Positions 25,701 through 34,104 of a stretch of DNA of 34,413 bases are shown here, one piece after another. Source of the stretch: an uncultured Prevotella sp. Its GTDB lineage: Bacteria > Bacteroidota > Bacteroidia > Bacteroidales > Bacteroidaceae. The stretch spans positions 1 through 34,413 of the forward strand of contig ONBC01000020.1 of the NCBI GenBank assembly GCA_900315955.1, given 5' to 3'. A program made the position numbers and the translations under genes. Within the stretch, counting starts at the first letter, position 1, and every line of letters starts with the position of its first letter. Under the pieces are notes generated by a model that did no database searches, was not told the DNA's origin, and saw only the letters and a program-made list of their open reading frames with translations.

Positions 25701-26113
25701 ATGACTTCACGTTGCATTTCTTATTAGAGAAATATATTGACCACGGCTATAAGGATAAGTTCAACACGAACCTGCCAACAGCTCATGATCGAGACGAGTG
25801 GTTGACAAAGATAGCAGGAAAATGGATGAAGGATACCAACAGTGCTGCTGGCGGCAAATACACTGGCCAACTCATACCTGTGGAGTCTCTTGATCGTGGC
25901 ACGCTACCTCACTGGCGTGTCCTCACCATCAAATGTAGTGACAAGACGTTGAACATCTATCCCGATGGTGGCTTTATGAACGGTTGGAACTTCAAACCGG
26001 AGCATAAGCCTGGCGTGCCTTATAAATATTATGAGGTAGGAAACACAACAACGGATGATGTCCTTACGTTAGAAAGAGTACAAGACATCAAGTTTGATGT
26101 GGTAGTGAAATAG
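19736..26113 (+). CDS. DEAD/DEAH helicase with DUF1998-like C-terminus, DruE-like
   Basis: A 2125-residue protein from ATG 19736. The superfamily 2 helicase core has GTGSGKT (126-132), LYPLNALMEDQ, TNPTMLEYILLR, DETH (278-281), SAT (315-317), and much later CSTTMEMGVDLGDLE and QRAGRSGRRG (1147-1156). A long insert of about 800 residues between the two RecA halves holds the pairs CKHCG (464-467) and CPHCG (556-559). The C-terminal region has CHCTKCG (1543-1548) and CMGC (1598-1601), then FDTNPGGSGY (1679-1688), the pattern of the DUF1998/MrfA zinc-binding module. Length, helicase type and DUF1998 end agree with DruE, the signature protein of Druantia antiphage systems, though a DrmA/DrmB-like relative is possible. 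It follows the 968-aa gene after nine bases and precedes the GHKL-helicase gene by 23. Confidence 0.92.
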   Translation: MAKQIFRFAKLYKDNRKAVVNTLTSMWCSEAKDASQDATTKELSGIIANIFTPENAQPLVQCMNNYEEVNTVTPAEAETLVGNLWRKTMPEGKYYPPYEHQYQCWHTLLREKSGDGKPMSIVVKTGTGSGKTECFMLPLVRDLLDHPVDGQVQAIFLYPLNALMEDQKARLEKILEGTNLTYAVYNGDLPEKVLPANAHDYQKVLRKIDEIKGIERDGQGNIIKCKYQHAVGTREELRKHPANILLTNPTMLEYILLRDKDQTLIQPDKHSLRWIAIDETHTYTGAGATEIAMLLRRVLMAYDVTTDTVRFATSSATIGGNDGGNPDEELRQFIAGITGLEERQVRVVDGKRKGIEKIPHDEDEKYWKRLINANTDGYIPLDKLFDGQETIEENLEHLDRMCQKAEDKNLTDLRVKVHYFYHVPNQGLFVDVSQYANGAFKIYTENRTDSGENGRTPLLEMSRCKHCGEYIAVAETNGTGDRFQPITMDDNDMFDLEVTEETKKNFVVFGLSDKETSIGDGNVPYDIQGNKLIPGGMSPEYRDTKWHVVGNHNCCCPHCGTKLTKTPKSEEANPDGVLNSEEDRKKLQKFRVPADFISRLIAPSTLDLMTKQKPKDERKLAMHDGQQYISFVDSRQNAARATIKQNLEEERLWVYSVIFHELCRRSANSHPSKEEAMAMMKKVIDDPSVDLQRKMSALTAIQALQSTDGRIVDEELEHLTLKSVLSWNDIAALLNADKYFDKFCLQFAERSELSKELDENGNLTSDLKKKYTQSLLVEYLSKRPLSAAAPETMGLFTSYYEKLESAYTDDLPDAVKAFNGQVSESSQISKKDWHDLMQVFLDFTVRSNESVFLHLPDDEKTDIFRTVRFATEKERRRPVRKPQVMDKGSNQSRIVRMIASLIACDRHIQTQDAIRGYKTLIQSVIDAMWKCLTSKYKLLVHSTHYDEEEGVQIKDRDEVIDDVHYIPYRLNLVDLSFKLYDDVWLCDTNVSKDSQHVARLRPVETLFKGFSPYMIGGEPVVVDEELHEKWQSYPYYKGSADEFPSLEKLHGWASANRKLLFDHSLWSQYGVFSMRLDEIYRYPKLFLQAEHTAQVDKMISRKVQADFKDHCLNILACSTTMEMGVDLGDLELVMLDSVPPRPANYKQRAGRSGRRGQVRSACVTLCGSDVLGIRTLRDPLGTLIMKKVASPMVDLNSGQVIQRHVDSFLVREFGVFGMGENGGSITQQVINYYTNYFLDTDGATKHVTIKKKVGNAPVGPGDGLGDPTGTPFETFNELCSKPLSASLRKKLTKLLDGTIFAGKEKVVVNNARKLNEKCYCDLEMRVRDLKEAYNAAKSAKQRAFFMLKFIEPLAARLLSFWATHRFIPNANMPVNVVEFDINSATQTSYTAVTPSNPSYPLRTALSQYAPGNPIARDGIVRIVRGIRYTDFFKPTVTFKKLYRNKEQVVIDAKNEIDNLLPWSVSETTDLDMLQPTEFIPDMNESPSRILDKTTYTKVSAQLIGTDEWCPDRTEPHLFDARSSRESGNGQILYYNEGTGFGYCHCTKCGRTVLESWAAASASDPDKLPDEMNPVQSKDPEKPNFHFSLMKKNGKAVHCMGCNSPEYIKRNVVLGDTIPTDYTEIRIRHIDKDWLKSRKDNVGLLTTLGLVFTQALSEELSVLRDDLDFTVTPNGHICIFDTNPGGSGYSNQLAGMDLLKIVIRRARTMIESAQASKSKETLIDKSTMRYINYIDIDAAKAWLDEELSAQKVLPKNIADVFPNATETSLVKLERTFATSLHDAVLFVDDNFNKWNYDDQEHGWRPQLLSYFYPRGMQTSFCVCRNKGYEMTEPIYAMVRNAKAWTKNQEFLVMDNPFTKNGIYPIAYIEGYLYFSNNPLHTTLDDNWGGGTLYYVKAKNPALDAEVLVEEQKPATKLIIMSGNDYLNIHTDELGGILSKLSGGIIEDFITECKQAGKKLEISYQDEHLKSILGMVFTLQTIGWFVKSVGNDFTLHFLLEKYIDHGYKDKFNTNLPTAHDRDEWLTKIAGKWMKDTNSAAGGKYTGQLIPVESLDRGTLPHWRVLTIKCSDKTLNIYPDGGFMNGWNFKPEHKPGVPYKYYEVGNTTTDDVLTLERVQDIKFDVVVK

Positions 26114-26136
26114 AAATATTCTTTAAATAAAGTTTA

Positions 26137-29100
26137 ATGGCTACTCTTAAAGAAAACATACGTAGAAGAACTGGATCGGAATATCTGATAGGATGCTACA
26201 CTGAAAAAGATGGTAGAAAGTGCTTTGAAGATATTCGAGGCATTGACGGTGAGCCCATAACGGCACAAGGTCTTGATGGGAGTACGCTAGAAATACCCTT
26301 TGCGGACTCAACGCTTGATGAGAACACCTTTTACTCTTTCAAATGGGATGTGCTTGATGAGAGCAAGGGAAAACTCAAGATTGTTGGAAGACCGAAAGCC
26401 ATTGACAGACCTGCATTCCTCAACCGCCTCTTTAATGTGTATGCCAACAAGACGGGTAAAGACCTGTCCGACTCTATAAATTTCCAGAATACAATATTCA
26501 GTGAAGTTACGGGTGCAGAGCATACCTATATCTATGAGCTTCTACAGAATGCCAATGACTATCCATATGAGGGTGAGGAGGATAATGTGCGCGTGAAGTT
26601 TATACTGACACTGCATTATCTGCTATTCCTTCATACGGGTGCTGCGTTCAATCTTCGCAATATTGTTGGTATCTGTTCTATCAATCAGGGCGAGAAGAAG
26701 GGTAATAAAAATACTATAGGATACAAAGGAATTGGATTTAAAACTGTTTTTGTCAACAACGATGTAGTATATCTGAAATCTGGTGACTGGAACCTCCGAT
26801 TCGATAAGAAGTATGCGGAGGAGGAATGTGGTGGTGAATGTGCATGGTCGCTAATGCCTATTCCATCAGACATGACAGAAGCAGACGATGAATTGAAAGA
26901 AGCACTTAAGAACATTCCATCTGACTACCGTGTCCAGTTTGCCCTGCACCATAAAGAGGATGCAAGGCAAAATATTAAGCAGCTTACAAAAGTCTTTAGC
27001 GATGAACAAATACTACTCTTCATTCCTCATGTGGCAGAAGCCGAAGTATTCATAGATGGCACCAGGAAATTTGACGTCAAGAAAGATAAAGAGAAATGGA
27101 TTGTAGACCAGTTTCATTATCCAGTTCCAAATGATTTGCGTGAGTGGGTCAGCAAGAGCATAGAACGTGGAGGCAGCAAGATACCTGATAAGTTTAAGGA
27201 AATTGATACCATTGGAATATCATTTGCTGTTTCACGGCATGGCAAAGAGATCATACCACTTAAGAATGCCAGAGTGTACAACTATCTCCCTACAGAACTG
27301 GATCTTGGCTTTAGTTTCTTAATCAATGCAGATTTCATTCCTAACGGTTCTCGTAGCGGTTTGCACGACGTGGAATGGAACAACCGGGTGATGGAAGAGT
27401 GTGGCCGCAAGTTTGTGGACTGGTGGACAGGTTTGCTTAAGAATGAAGGAGAATGGGATATGAACTCTGTATTCAGTCTTCTTCCAGATTTCAGTAGCAG
27501 AAATCCGTACGCTGCTAATTTTATGGACGGTTTCATTGAACGCATGCACCAGGTCCCATGCATTCCTGTGTTTGTCAATGGCGAGTACAAACTTTGTATG
27601 CTGTCTGACATCATAGTAGATGAAATTGGCATAGTCTCTGGAAAGAATAGAATATTCTCAGATGAAGAATTCTACTCCTTCACCCGTGCAAATAAGTATT
27701 TAGCTCATCCTGCCATCAGGGACAATCAGTATCTTTTAGACTTGCTGGAAGAGACTTTCAACAATGAATGTTCTGTATATACTGCGGATGACCTAAAGAG
27801 TCTCCCTTCAAACTCAGGTTTTGAAAACTGGTTGCTGAAAGTAGATAACAATATCAAGTTCAACAGCTATCTTATATCGACCAGATATATGGACAGGCTG
27901 ATAAACTCGAAAATCTTCTTGACGGAAGACGGAAAACTGGAAGCTGCAGGAAAACTTTATCTTGATGTTGACAAGTATCTTGATGATATAAGTTTTCTTT
28001 CGGACTATATACCACGATTGAATGTAACAGTAAGAGATGTGCTAAATAAGCTCGATAGCTGGGGAATCATGGACGGTAAGTTTATGAATTTCAGTAATTT
28101 TGTCTTTGCGAAACAAATGACCCAGCTGACAGTGTTCGACGGGATAAGGGATAGGCTTAAATCACTTAAGAATAATGTGAAATTCATTCACTTCTTGGCT
28201 AAGAGTGATGGTGCCAACAGCCTAAGCTCAATAAAGTATCCTCTATTCACAGACGAAAATGAAATCATAGAAGAATATAGTAATTTATTCATTCCTAATG
28301 AATTAGGACGGAATTTTAAGTCGCAGTCGTGGATAGAAAGAAGTTGGATTCATTTTGTCCATCCTGACTATTTTCTACATAATAAAGACAGGGTTAGAAG
28401 ATTTCTTGATGAGAATGGAATTCATATGCTCACTACTGAAAGAATCTTTGATGATTATATATCTAAGGACGACCATGTTGCCACCATATCGGAAAAAATA
28501 AAGAACAAGGTCAATAACGTCAATTTCTATCGATATGTGGCGCAAACATTTGATGGTAACAGATACAAGTTAACTCCTTATATGAGGAAGAATTTATGTC
28601 TGATAGCATCGAATGGTAAGGACAATCTTTTAGTGCCAATATCCACTCAGGTTTATAATTACAATGAAGAGTTGGAGAATGTACGCAAGGAACCTTGGCT
28701 CCCTGCTGATATGTGTTTGTCACTTTCCAACGTCTACAATGAGGGATTGACTGACACAGAGGTGTCTGACTTCCATCAGTCTCTTGGAGCCAAGAATGTT
28801 GTATTTGTGTTTAGCTTTGGACAACTTGGCAACATTATAAAGTCGAACCAGAATCTGCTGAATATTTGTCACAATATTAAATCAGAGGATACAAGTAAAA
28901 GCTTCCTGAATTTTCTGTTTGAATATAAGAAGGAAATTTTCAGGGGAGACATTCATATTCCTGAAGGCTTCAAGGATATACCTATAAAGTGGGAAGGTCT
29001 TGAGTCAATGGCCTCCTGCAATGACTTAGACGGCATGAAGTATTATCATACGCCAGAGCTCGATGAATTACAGAATCAAACTTGGTTTGAACAATCATCT

Positions 29101-32100
29101 ATTCGCATATGCAGTCATTGCTATGATGATCTCTTTGATGGTAAAGAACGCCGTGACTTTTATAGGTCACTTGGGCTCTATTCCTTTGATGTGATATCGT
29201 ATCTGCGTAGTAATGTCATATCTGCCCCGCTTCACTTCGGTGAAGCTATAAGTGAGAAGGCATCTAATTTGTCATTTCATAGATTTTTGTATTCAATAAA
29301 GAATCAACTGACTGAAAATGATTTTGAAAAGTTGCAGCAGTTGCCTATATTCATATCTTCTCCAGAAAATCCGGAAGGAGTGTTGGCGGAAAATAGTAAT
29401 AACCACTATCTGCCTTCAGCGTTGCTGCAGGAAGTGATTAGCCTTGATGTCTTCCCTGCTGATATTCTTGATGCTATCCATCCGGATTATATTCGTGATG
29501 ATAATGAACGAAAGTATTTTATCGACCAGTTAGGAAATGTTGAAATGTCGAAAGACCAGCTGGCGGATTATATAAAGCGAAATGCAGACAGAATAGCTGA
29601 GTATTTGTCCGAAAGTGACCGAAATCTAAGATTCTGGCGTTGGGTGGTGAATTCCAATTTTTCATTAGAGGAATTGCATTCGCTATCAGAAATTCCATTG
29701 CTCTATCATTCGCTTGGCGGCAATGACAAGGGACAGTTGTTAGGTGAGAAATTATTTATCTCCGACAGCTATTCCGACATTGATGATATTGAACAGTTTG
29801 TAGCTCAGTATGAGAAGGCTCCTTGTTTTGTGTCATCACGGTATATCGAGAAGGAAGAAGATAAAGCTAAATGGATCAGACTGTTTAAGGCTATCAGTGT
29901 GGCAACCGATATGCATGATATAGTCTTTTACTCCATTTTGCCTAATCTTCAGAATTACGAAGATGTAAATATTGTCAGCCTCTTGGCTCAACAAGAAAGT
30001 GATATTAGAAAAGAGCTCAATAACCCTAAGTCAGCTATCAGAGAGGACTTAAGCCGTCTACGTTTGCTTTGTGACGATGGTCACTATCGATACCCGTCGC
30101 AAGCATTGCTTAGTGGCAGCTTTCTTGATGTAAATGATAATCCACTGCCCGAGGTAAAACTGCCTAACTTGATTTCCGAAAACTATATTTCAGAAGCCGG
30201 TGTCTCTGTCGAAGGAAAATCACGTATTAAGAGGCTGCTGACAAGCATCATGGATGGTTATGCAGCTACACTCAATCAGACAGCCCTTAAAAAGAAAAAG
30301 TTAGAATATTTTATTGCCCATCAAAATGACTATCGGTCTGCTGAACACTTTAGCATAATTGGCCAGATTGCTCAAATGTTCAAAGAAGATCCTGATGGTA
30401 TCATGAATATATTACGAGGTAAAGATATCTATCTTTATCAGAGCAATGGCACGCTTGGACCTGCCTATAAGATATATCTTGGAAGTGAATATTCTCCAGA
30501 TTGTGACTTCGAGGGCCATGGTGTAGATGAGTTTAATTATCTGAGTAATGATTATCAGCAGGTTATACCTGAGGATACCAGACGCCAGTTTTTTACTGCT
30601 ATCGGTATTAAACAGTGGTTTACAGAGTCATGTCTGAAATTTCTTAAGATAGATAGTTTTGCGAGATATTTCTGGAGTAAGTATGCTGTGAACCATAAGT
30701 ATACCATAGAAAGCTTTTGCACGGAAGCTAAATTAGGTAATATCTTATGTATGCCCACGAAAGAAGGCGTCAAAAAGCCATATGATCTTTATGATTATCG
30801 CAATGAACAGTTGTATAAGATAGTATCGGCGTTACCTAATGCTGCAGCTAAACTACCAGATGTAATTTTGCCCGATTGGATTAATAAGATAGGTCTTCGG
30901 GCCCGACTGAGTTTTACAGATTGCCTTCAGTATTTGTTACTGAATACCCATGATTATCGTAGAATAGTATTAAAGTGGATTACAGATACAAAAGACGAGA
31001 CAATATACCGACATCGTTCAGATATTTTGACATATAGGCAAAATGCCAAGTGGTTCAGTGGTGCAAAAAAATGGGTGCCACTGGATTCCCTTGTTGCTCT
31101 GGAATGGGGTAATGAAACATTATCTGGCAACTTTAGCAGCAATGCCTACGTATGTAATCAGTCTTATATGCCTGAATATAAACAGGATTTCGACCGTCTA
31201 TGCAAGATCCTTGATATCAAGATCATATCAAACAGAGATCTGCATAAACGTAAGTCTGGTCAATGCCACAATGACGAAACTGCAAGAAAAGAGATCGGGA
31301 AGCGCTTGCTTTATCTTGCATATAAATCAGGCAAGAATGATTGGGAAGATACGTATGCTTCTCAACTCGATAAATTGCAAAGATGTGATATTAGTAGTTG
31401 TGAAAGAATAGATTACTATTACAATGAAGATATCACAACGGATCTTACTTCGTTTATTGATGATAATGACAAATTATGGTATGTTGGGGCATGGAATGGT
31501 CCTATGTTTCTTGATGTACTGAAGTGGTGTATACGAGTGTTTGAAATAAAAGGACTTGAGGAAAGCTACCTTAAGAAGTTATTCCTTGATGATTTTAATA
31601 AGTTTCTTAGAAAAAATAATGTTGACTTTTCTGAGGATTTTCTGAAATATCTTGATGAAGACACCAAGAAAGGTTTGCTCGTAGAAAGTGATGAGCAGGC
31701 AGAAGAGTGGACAGAAACAGATGACTCTACCCCAGTTGTGTTTGATGAGCATGATGAAGATTACGACACAAGCGACACCGAAACAGATAAAGAAGAAAAG
31801 TCACAACAAGAAGACACTACTGAAAGAGGAGATAATGATGACAACAGCATAGCTACATCCAATAATGAAGAAGAGGTAAACCAACCCCGCCGACGTAAAG
31901 AACGTTCTGATAAAGGTAAGCATCATGAAGGATATCACTCCAAGGGATCTACTGACAGTTATGATTTCAATGATGATGACGAAGATGATGAAAGCAGAAG
32001 AGAGGACATAAAAGATCGTCTTGAAAAAGAGTGGGCACAGAGAAAATCACGTGAAGTTAAGGCTCCTCGGTCATCCTCCCATAATGATTCAGAAGAGACT

Positions 32101-34074
32101 CCTACGAAGAATCTTGAAGAAGGTGTCACTGTAGGTGGAAATTTTTTCGAGAAAGACTCTTCTGACGGTTATAATCCATTGCCTGAACAGAATACCCAGA
32201 CAACATTGAAGCGAAAAAGGACAGAGGCGCGTGATGTTGCTGCGAAAGCTGACGATCAATTGAAAATCAGTGAATTGCTGATGCGTACTCCCAAATATAC
32301 ATTTCTCTGGTTTAAGTACTTGATGGAGATGATGTATGCTGACAAAACAAACATGGGAGTCAATATCATTCAGATTGATTTCTTCAAAATGGAGATTTCA
32401 GATGAAGAGAATACCATCAAATTGTCTAAACCATCAAAAGTTATACCAGCATGGATCTTAGATGCTGACAGACTTCAGATTGTAGCAAGTAAAGATGGCA
32501 ATGGCAAAACACTGAAAGGGGTTTCGGTATACCACGTAGATGATGAAAGCCTTGATATAATGCTTTCACTTGACAGTAATGCAATAGAAGTATGTGAGTC
32601 AGCAACTAAGTTCAGACTTGACGCTACTAATAGCAATAATATCATAGATGCATTACAGAATAGATTCTTGCAGTTGGACCTTGCTGATGATTATGATATG
32701 AAAGAAAATCTTCCAGATAACATCAGCTTCATTTACGGTCCTCCAGGTACTGGTAAAACTACCCGAGTAGCTGAATACGTCAGTAAAATCCTTACTGATG
32801 CCGATGTTCATACCAATATCCTCATCCTCACTCCTACAAACAAAGCTGCAGATGTGATGGCAGAAAAGCTGATGGAGCATGAGAATTGCTATGACTGCTT
32901 GTCGCGGTTTGGGGCTACAGAGGATGTGAATCTTCAGGAGCAAGGTATAGTGTCTACTCGCGATACCATGGATATGAACTTTTTTGATAAAAATGTTGTG
33001 GTCACCACAGCTGCGCGTTATCCATATGATACAGTAAAGCCTGATGACTCATGTCTGTGCGACTATCCATGGGATTATATCATCATAGATGAAGCATCAA
33101 TGTTGGATATTGTGACTTTAACTTATATCCTCTATAAAAGCAAGACAGCCAAGTTCATCATATCTGGTGATCCTATGCAAATAAAACCGGTAAAACAGAA
33201 TGATGTCTATGTAGAGAATATTTATCAAATGCTTGGTATCAACGAGTTGGCACACGCTAAAGAAGATGCTGGCAAATATCCACTTGAAGCATTGACTTTG
33301 CAATATAGGTCGGTGCCCATTATAGGCGATGTCGTCAGTCGGTTTGCTTATAATGGTCGAGTTAGAAGCTATAGATCTTCGGCAAGCCAGAAAGCCCTAA
33401 AATTAGACGGCATTCAGATTAATACAATAAATTTCTTAGGATTTGAAGTCCGTGATTTTAGTGCTTTGTATGGTCTTGGGGCTGTTGGTGGCTCCGCTCT
33501 TCATCTTTATTCTGCAATATTTACATATAATATGGTTGCATATACCGCTGAGCAGATAGCGAAACACCATTCGTATGAAGATTATACGATAGGAATTGTA
33601 TGCCCATATAAAGCAGAAGCAGAAGCTATCAATCAAATGATAGAAAGCCGCCCAATTGATAATAAAAATTGCAAAGTTTCATGCGGTACAGTCCATAGCT
33701 TCCAGGGAGATGAGTGTGACATAATGTTTGTAGTGCTTAATCCTCCTGCTTATAACACTGCTGGCACACATGTTAACAATACCAACATTATTAATGTGGC
33801 AATGAGCCGCGCAAGAGACTATCTTTTCTTTGTTGTTCCTGAAGGACAAATTGATGGGTATAATGTCAAGAACAAGCTTGGAAAGATTATTGATGCCAAC
33901 GATAGAAGCATACTTCATTGTAAAGAAATAGAAAAGGTGATTTTTGGTGAAGAAAACTATATTGAGAGTAATACAGAGATAACACCTCATCTGCCGGTGA
34001 ACGTTTACTATAAGTCGCAGGCTAAATATGACGTAAGATGGGATGATACTGCTCTTGATATTCAAATGCATTAA
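26137..34074 (+). CDS. Giant sacsin/NO VEIN-like GHKL ATPase fused to an SF1 DNA helicase
   Basis: A 2645-residue protein. Near the N-terminus is a GHKL (Hsp90-type) ATP-binding fold: YELLQNANDYPY with Glu134, Asn138 and Asp141, LFLHTGAAFNLRNI, and GYKGIGFKTVF (195-205). This set matches the sacsin and NO VEIN families. About 1600 residues without recognised motifs follow. Then comes a low-complexity, very acidic linker (about 1850-2030; TDDSTPVVFDEHDEDY is part of it). The C-terminal superfamily 1B helicase of the DNA2/Upf1 kind has GPPGTGKTT (2201-2209), DEAS (2318-2321), SGDP (2343-2346), LQYRS, HSFQGDE (2520-2526) and VAMSRARD (2554-2561). The gene is clearly poorer in GC than the helicase gene before it (about 40% in a 60-base sample). 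It is last in the operon. It probably senses or remodels DNA or protein complexes in an ATP-driven way; no nuclease motif was seen. Confidence 0.92.
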   Translation: MATLKENIRRRTGSEYLIGCYTEKDGRKCFEDIRGIDGEPITAQGLDGSTLEIPFADSTLDENTFYSFKWDVLDESKGKLKIVGRPKAIDRPAFLNRLFNVYANKTGKDLSDSINFQNTIFSEVTGAEHTYIYELLQNANDYPYEGEEDNVRVKFILTLHYLLFLHTGAAFNLRNIVGICSINQGEKKGNKNTIGYKGIGFKTVFVNNDVVYLKSGDWNLRFDKKYAEEECGGECAWSLMPIPSDMTEADDELKEALKNIPSDYRVQFALHHKEDARQNIKQLTKVFSDEQILLFIPHVAEAEVFIDGTRKFDVKKDKEKWIVDQFHYPVPNDLREWVSKSIERGGSKIPDKFKEIDTIGISFAVSRHGKEIIPLKNARVYNYLPTELDLGFSFLINADFIPNGSRSGLHDVEWNNRVMEECGRKFVDWWTGLLKNEGEWDMNSVFSLLPDFSSRNPYAANFMDGFIERMHQVPCIPVFVNGEYKLCMLSDIIVDEIGIVSGKNRIFSDEEFYSFTRANKYLAHPAIRDNQYLLDLLEETFNNECSVYTADDLKSLPSNSGFENWLLKVDNNIKFNSYLISTRYMDRLINSKIFLTEDGKLEAAGKLYLDVDKYLDDISFLSDYIPRLNVTVRDVLNKLDSWGIMDGKFMNFSNFVFAKQMTQLTVFDGIRDRLKSLKNNVKFIHFLAKSDGANSLSSIKYPLFTDENEIIEEYSNLFIPNELGRNFKSQSWIERSWIHFVHPDYFLHNKDRVRRFLDENGIHMLTTERIFDDYISKDDHVATISEKIKNKVNNVNFYRYVAQTFDGNRYKLTPYMRKNLCLIASNGKDNLLVPISTQVYNYNEELENVRKEPWLPADMCLSLSNVYNEGLTDTEVSDFHQSLGAKNVVFVFSFGQLGNIIKSNQNLLNICHNIKSEDTSKSFLNFLFEYKKEIFRGDIHIPEGFKDIPIKWEGLESMASCNDLDGMKYYHTPELDELQNQTWFEQSSIRICSHCYDDLFDGKERRDFYRSLGLYSFDVISYLRSNVISAPLHFGEAISEKASNLSFHRFLYSIKNQLTENDFEKLQQLPIFISSPENPEGVLAENSNNHYLPSALLQEVISLDVFPADILDAIHPDYIRDDNERKYFIDQLGNVEMSKDQLADYIKRNADRIAEYLSESDRNLRFWRWVVNSNFSLEELHSLSEIPLLYHSLGGNDKGQLLGEKLFISDSYSDIDDIEQFVAQYEKAPCFVSSRYIEKEEDKAKWIRLFKAISVATDMHDIVFYSILPNLQNYEDVNIVSLLAQQESDIRKELNNPKSAIREDLSRLRLLCDDGHYRYPSQALLSGSFLDVNDNPLPEVKLPNLISENYISEAGVSVEGKSRIKRLLTSIMDGYAATLNQTALKKKKLEYFIAHQNDYRSAEHFSIIGQIAQMFKEDPDGIMNILRGKDIYLYQSNGTLGPAYKIYLGSEYSPDCDFEGHGVDEFNYLSNDYQQVIPEDTRRQFFTAIGIKQWFTESCLKFLKIDSFARYFWSKYAVNHKYTIESFCTEAKLGNILCMPTKEGVKKPYDLYDYRNEQLYKIVSALPNAAAKLPDVILPDWINKIGLRARLSFTDCLQYLLLNTHDYRRIVLKWITDTKDETIYRHRSDILTYRQNAKWFSGAKKWVPLDSLVALEWGNETLSGNFSSNAYVCNQSYMPEYKQDFDRLCKILDIKIISNRDLHKRKSGQCHNDETARKEIGKRLLYLAYKSGKNDWEDTYASQLDKLQRCDISSCERIDYYYNEDITTDLTSFIDDNDKLWYVGAWNGPMFLDVLKWCIRVFEIKGLEESYLKKLFLDDFNKFLRKNNVDFSEDFLKYLDEDTKKGLLVESDEQAEEWTETDDSTPVVFDEHDEDYDTSDTETDKEEKSQQEDTTERGDNDDNSIATSNNEEEVNQPRRRKERSDKGKHHEGYHSKGSTDSYDFNDDDEDDESRREDIKDRLEKEWAQRKSREVKAPRSSSHNDSEETPTKNLEEGVTVGGNFFEKDSSDGYNPLPEQNTQTTLKRKRTEARDVAAKADDQLKISELLMRTPKYTFLWFKYLMEMMYADKTNMGVNIIQIDFFKMEISDEENTIKLSKPSKVIPAWILDADRLQIVASKDGNGKTLKGVSVYHVDDESLDIMLSLDSNAIEVCESATKFRLDATNSNNIIDALQNRFLQLDLADDYDMKENLPDNISFIYGPPGTGKTTRVAEYVSKILTDADVHTNILILTPTNKAADVMAEKLMEHENCYDCLSRFGATEDVNLQEQGIVSTRDTMDMNFFDKNVVVTTAARYPYDTVKPDDSCLCDYPWDYIIIDEASMLDIVTLTYILYKSKTAKFIISGDPMQIKPVKQNDVYVENIYQMLGINELAHAKEDAGKYPLEALTLQYRSVPIIGDVVSRFAYNGRVRSYRSSASQKALKLDGIQINTINFLGFEVRDFSALYGLGAVGGSALHLYSAIFTYNMVAYTAEQIAKHHSYEDYTIGIVCPYKAEAEAINQMIESRPIDNKNCKVSCGTVHSFQGDECDIMFVVLNPPAYNTAGTHVNNTNIINVAMSRARDYLFFVVPEGQIDGYNVKNKLGKIIDANDRSILHCKEIEKVIFGEENYIESNTEITPHLPVNVYYKSQAKYDVRWDDTALDIQMH

Positions 34075-34104
34075 TATTGGACATGCAATTTTAGAGTAAA
34101 CATC

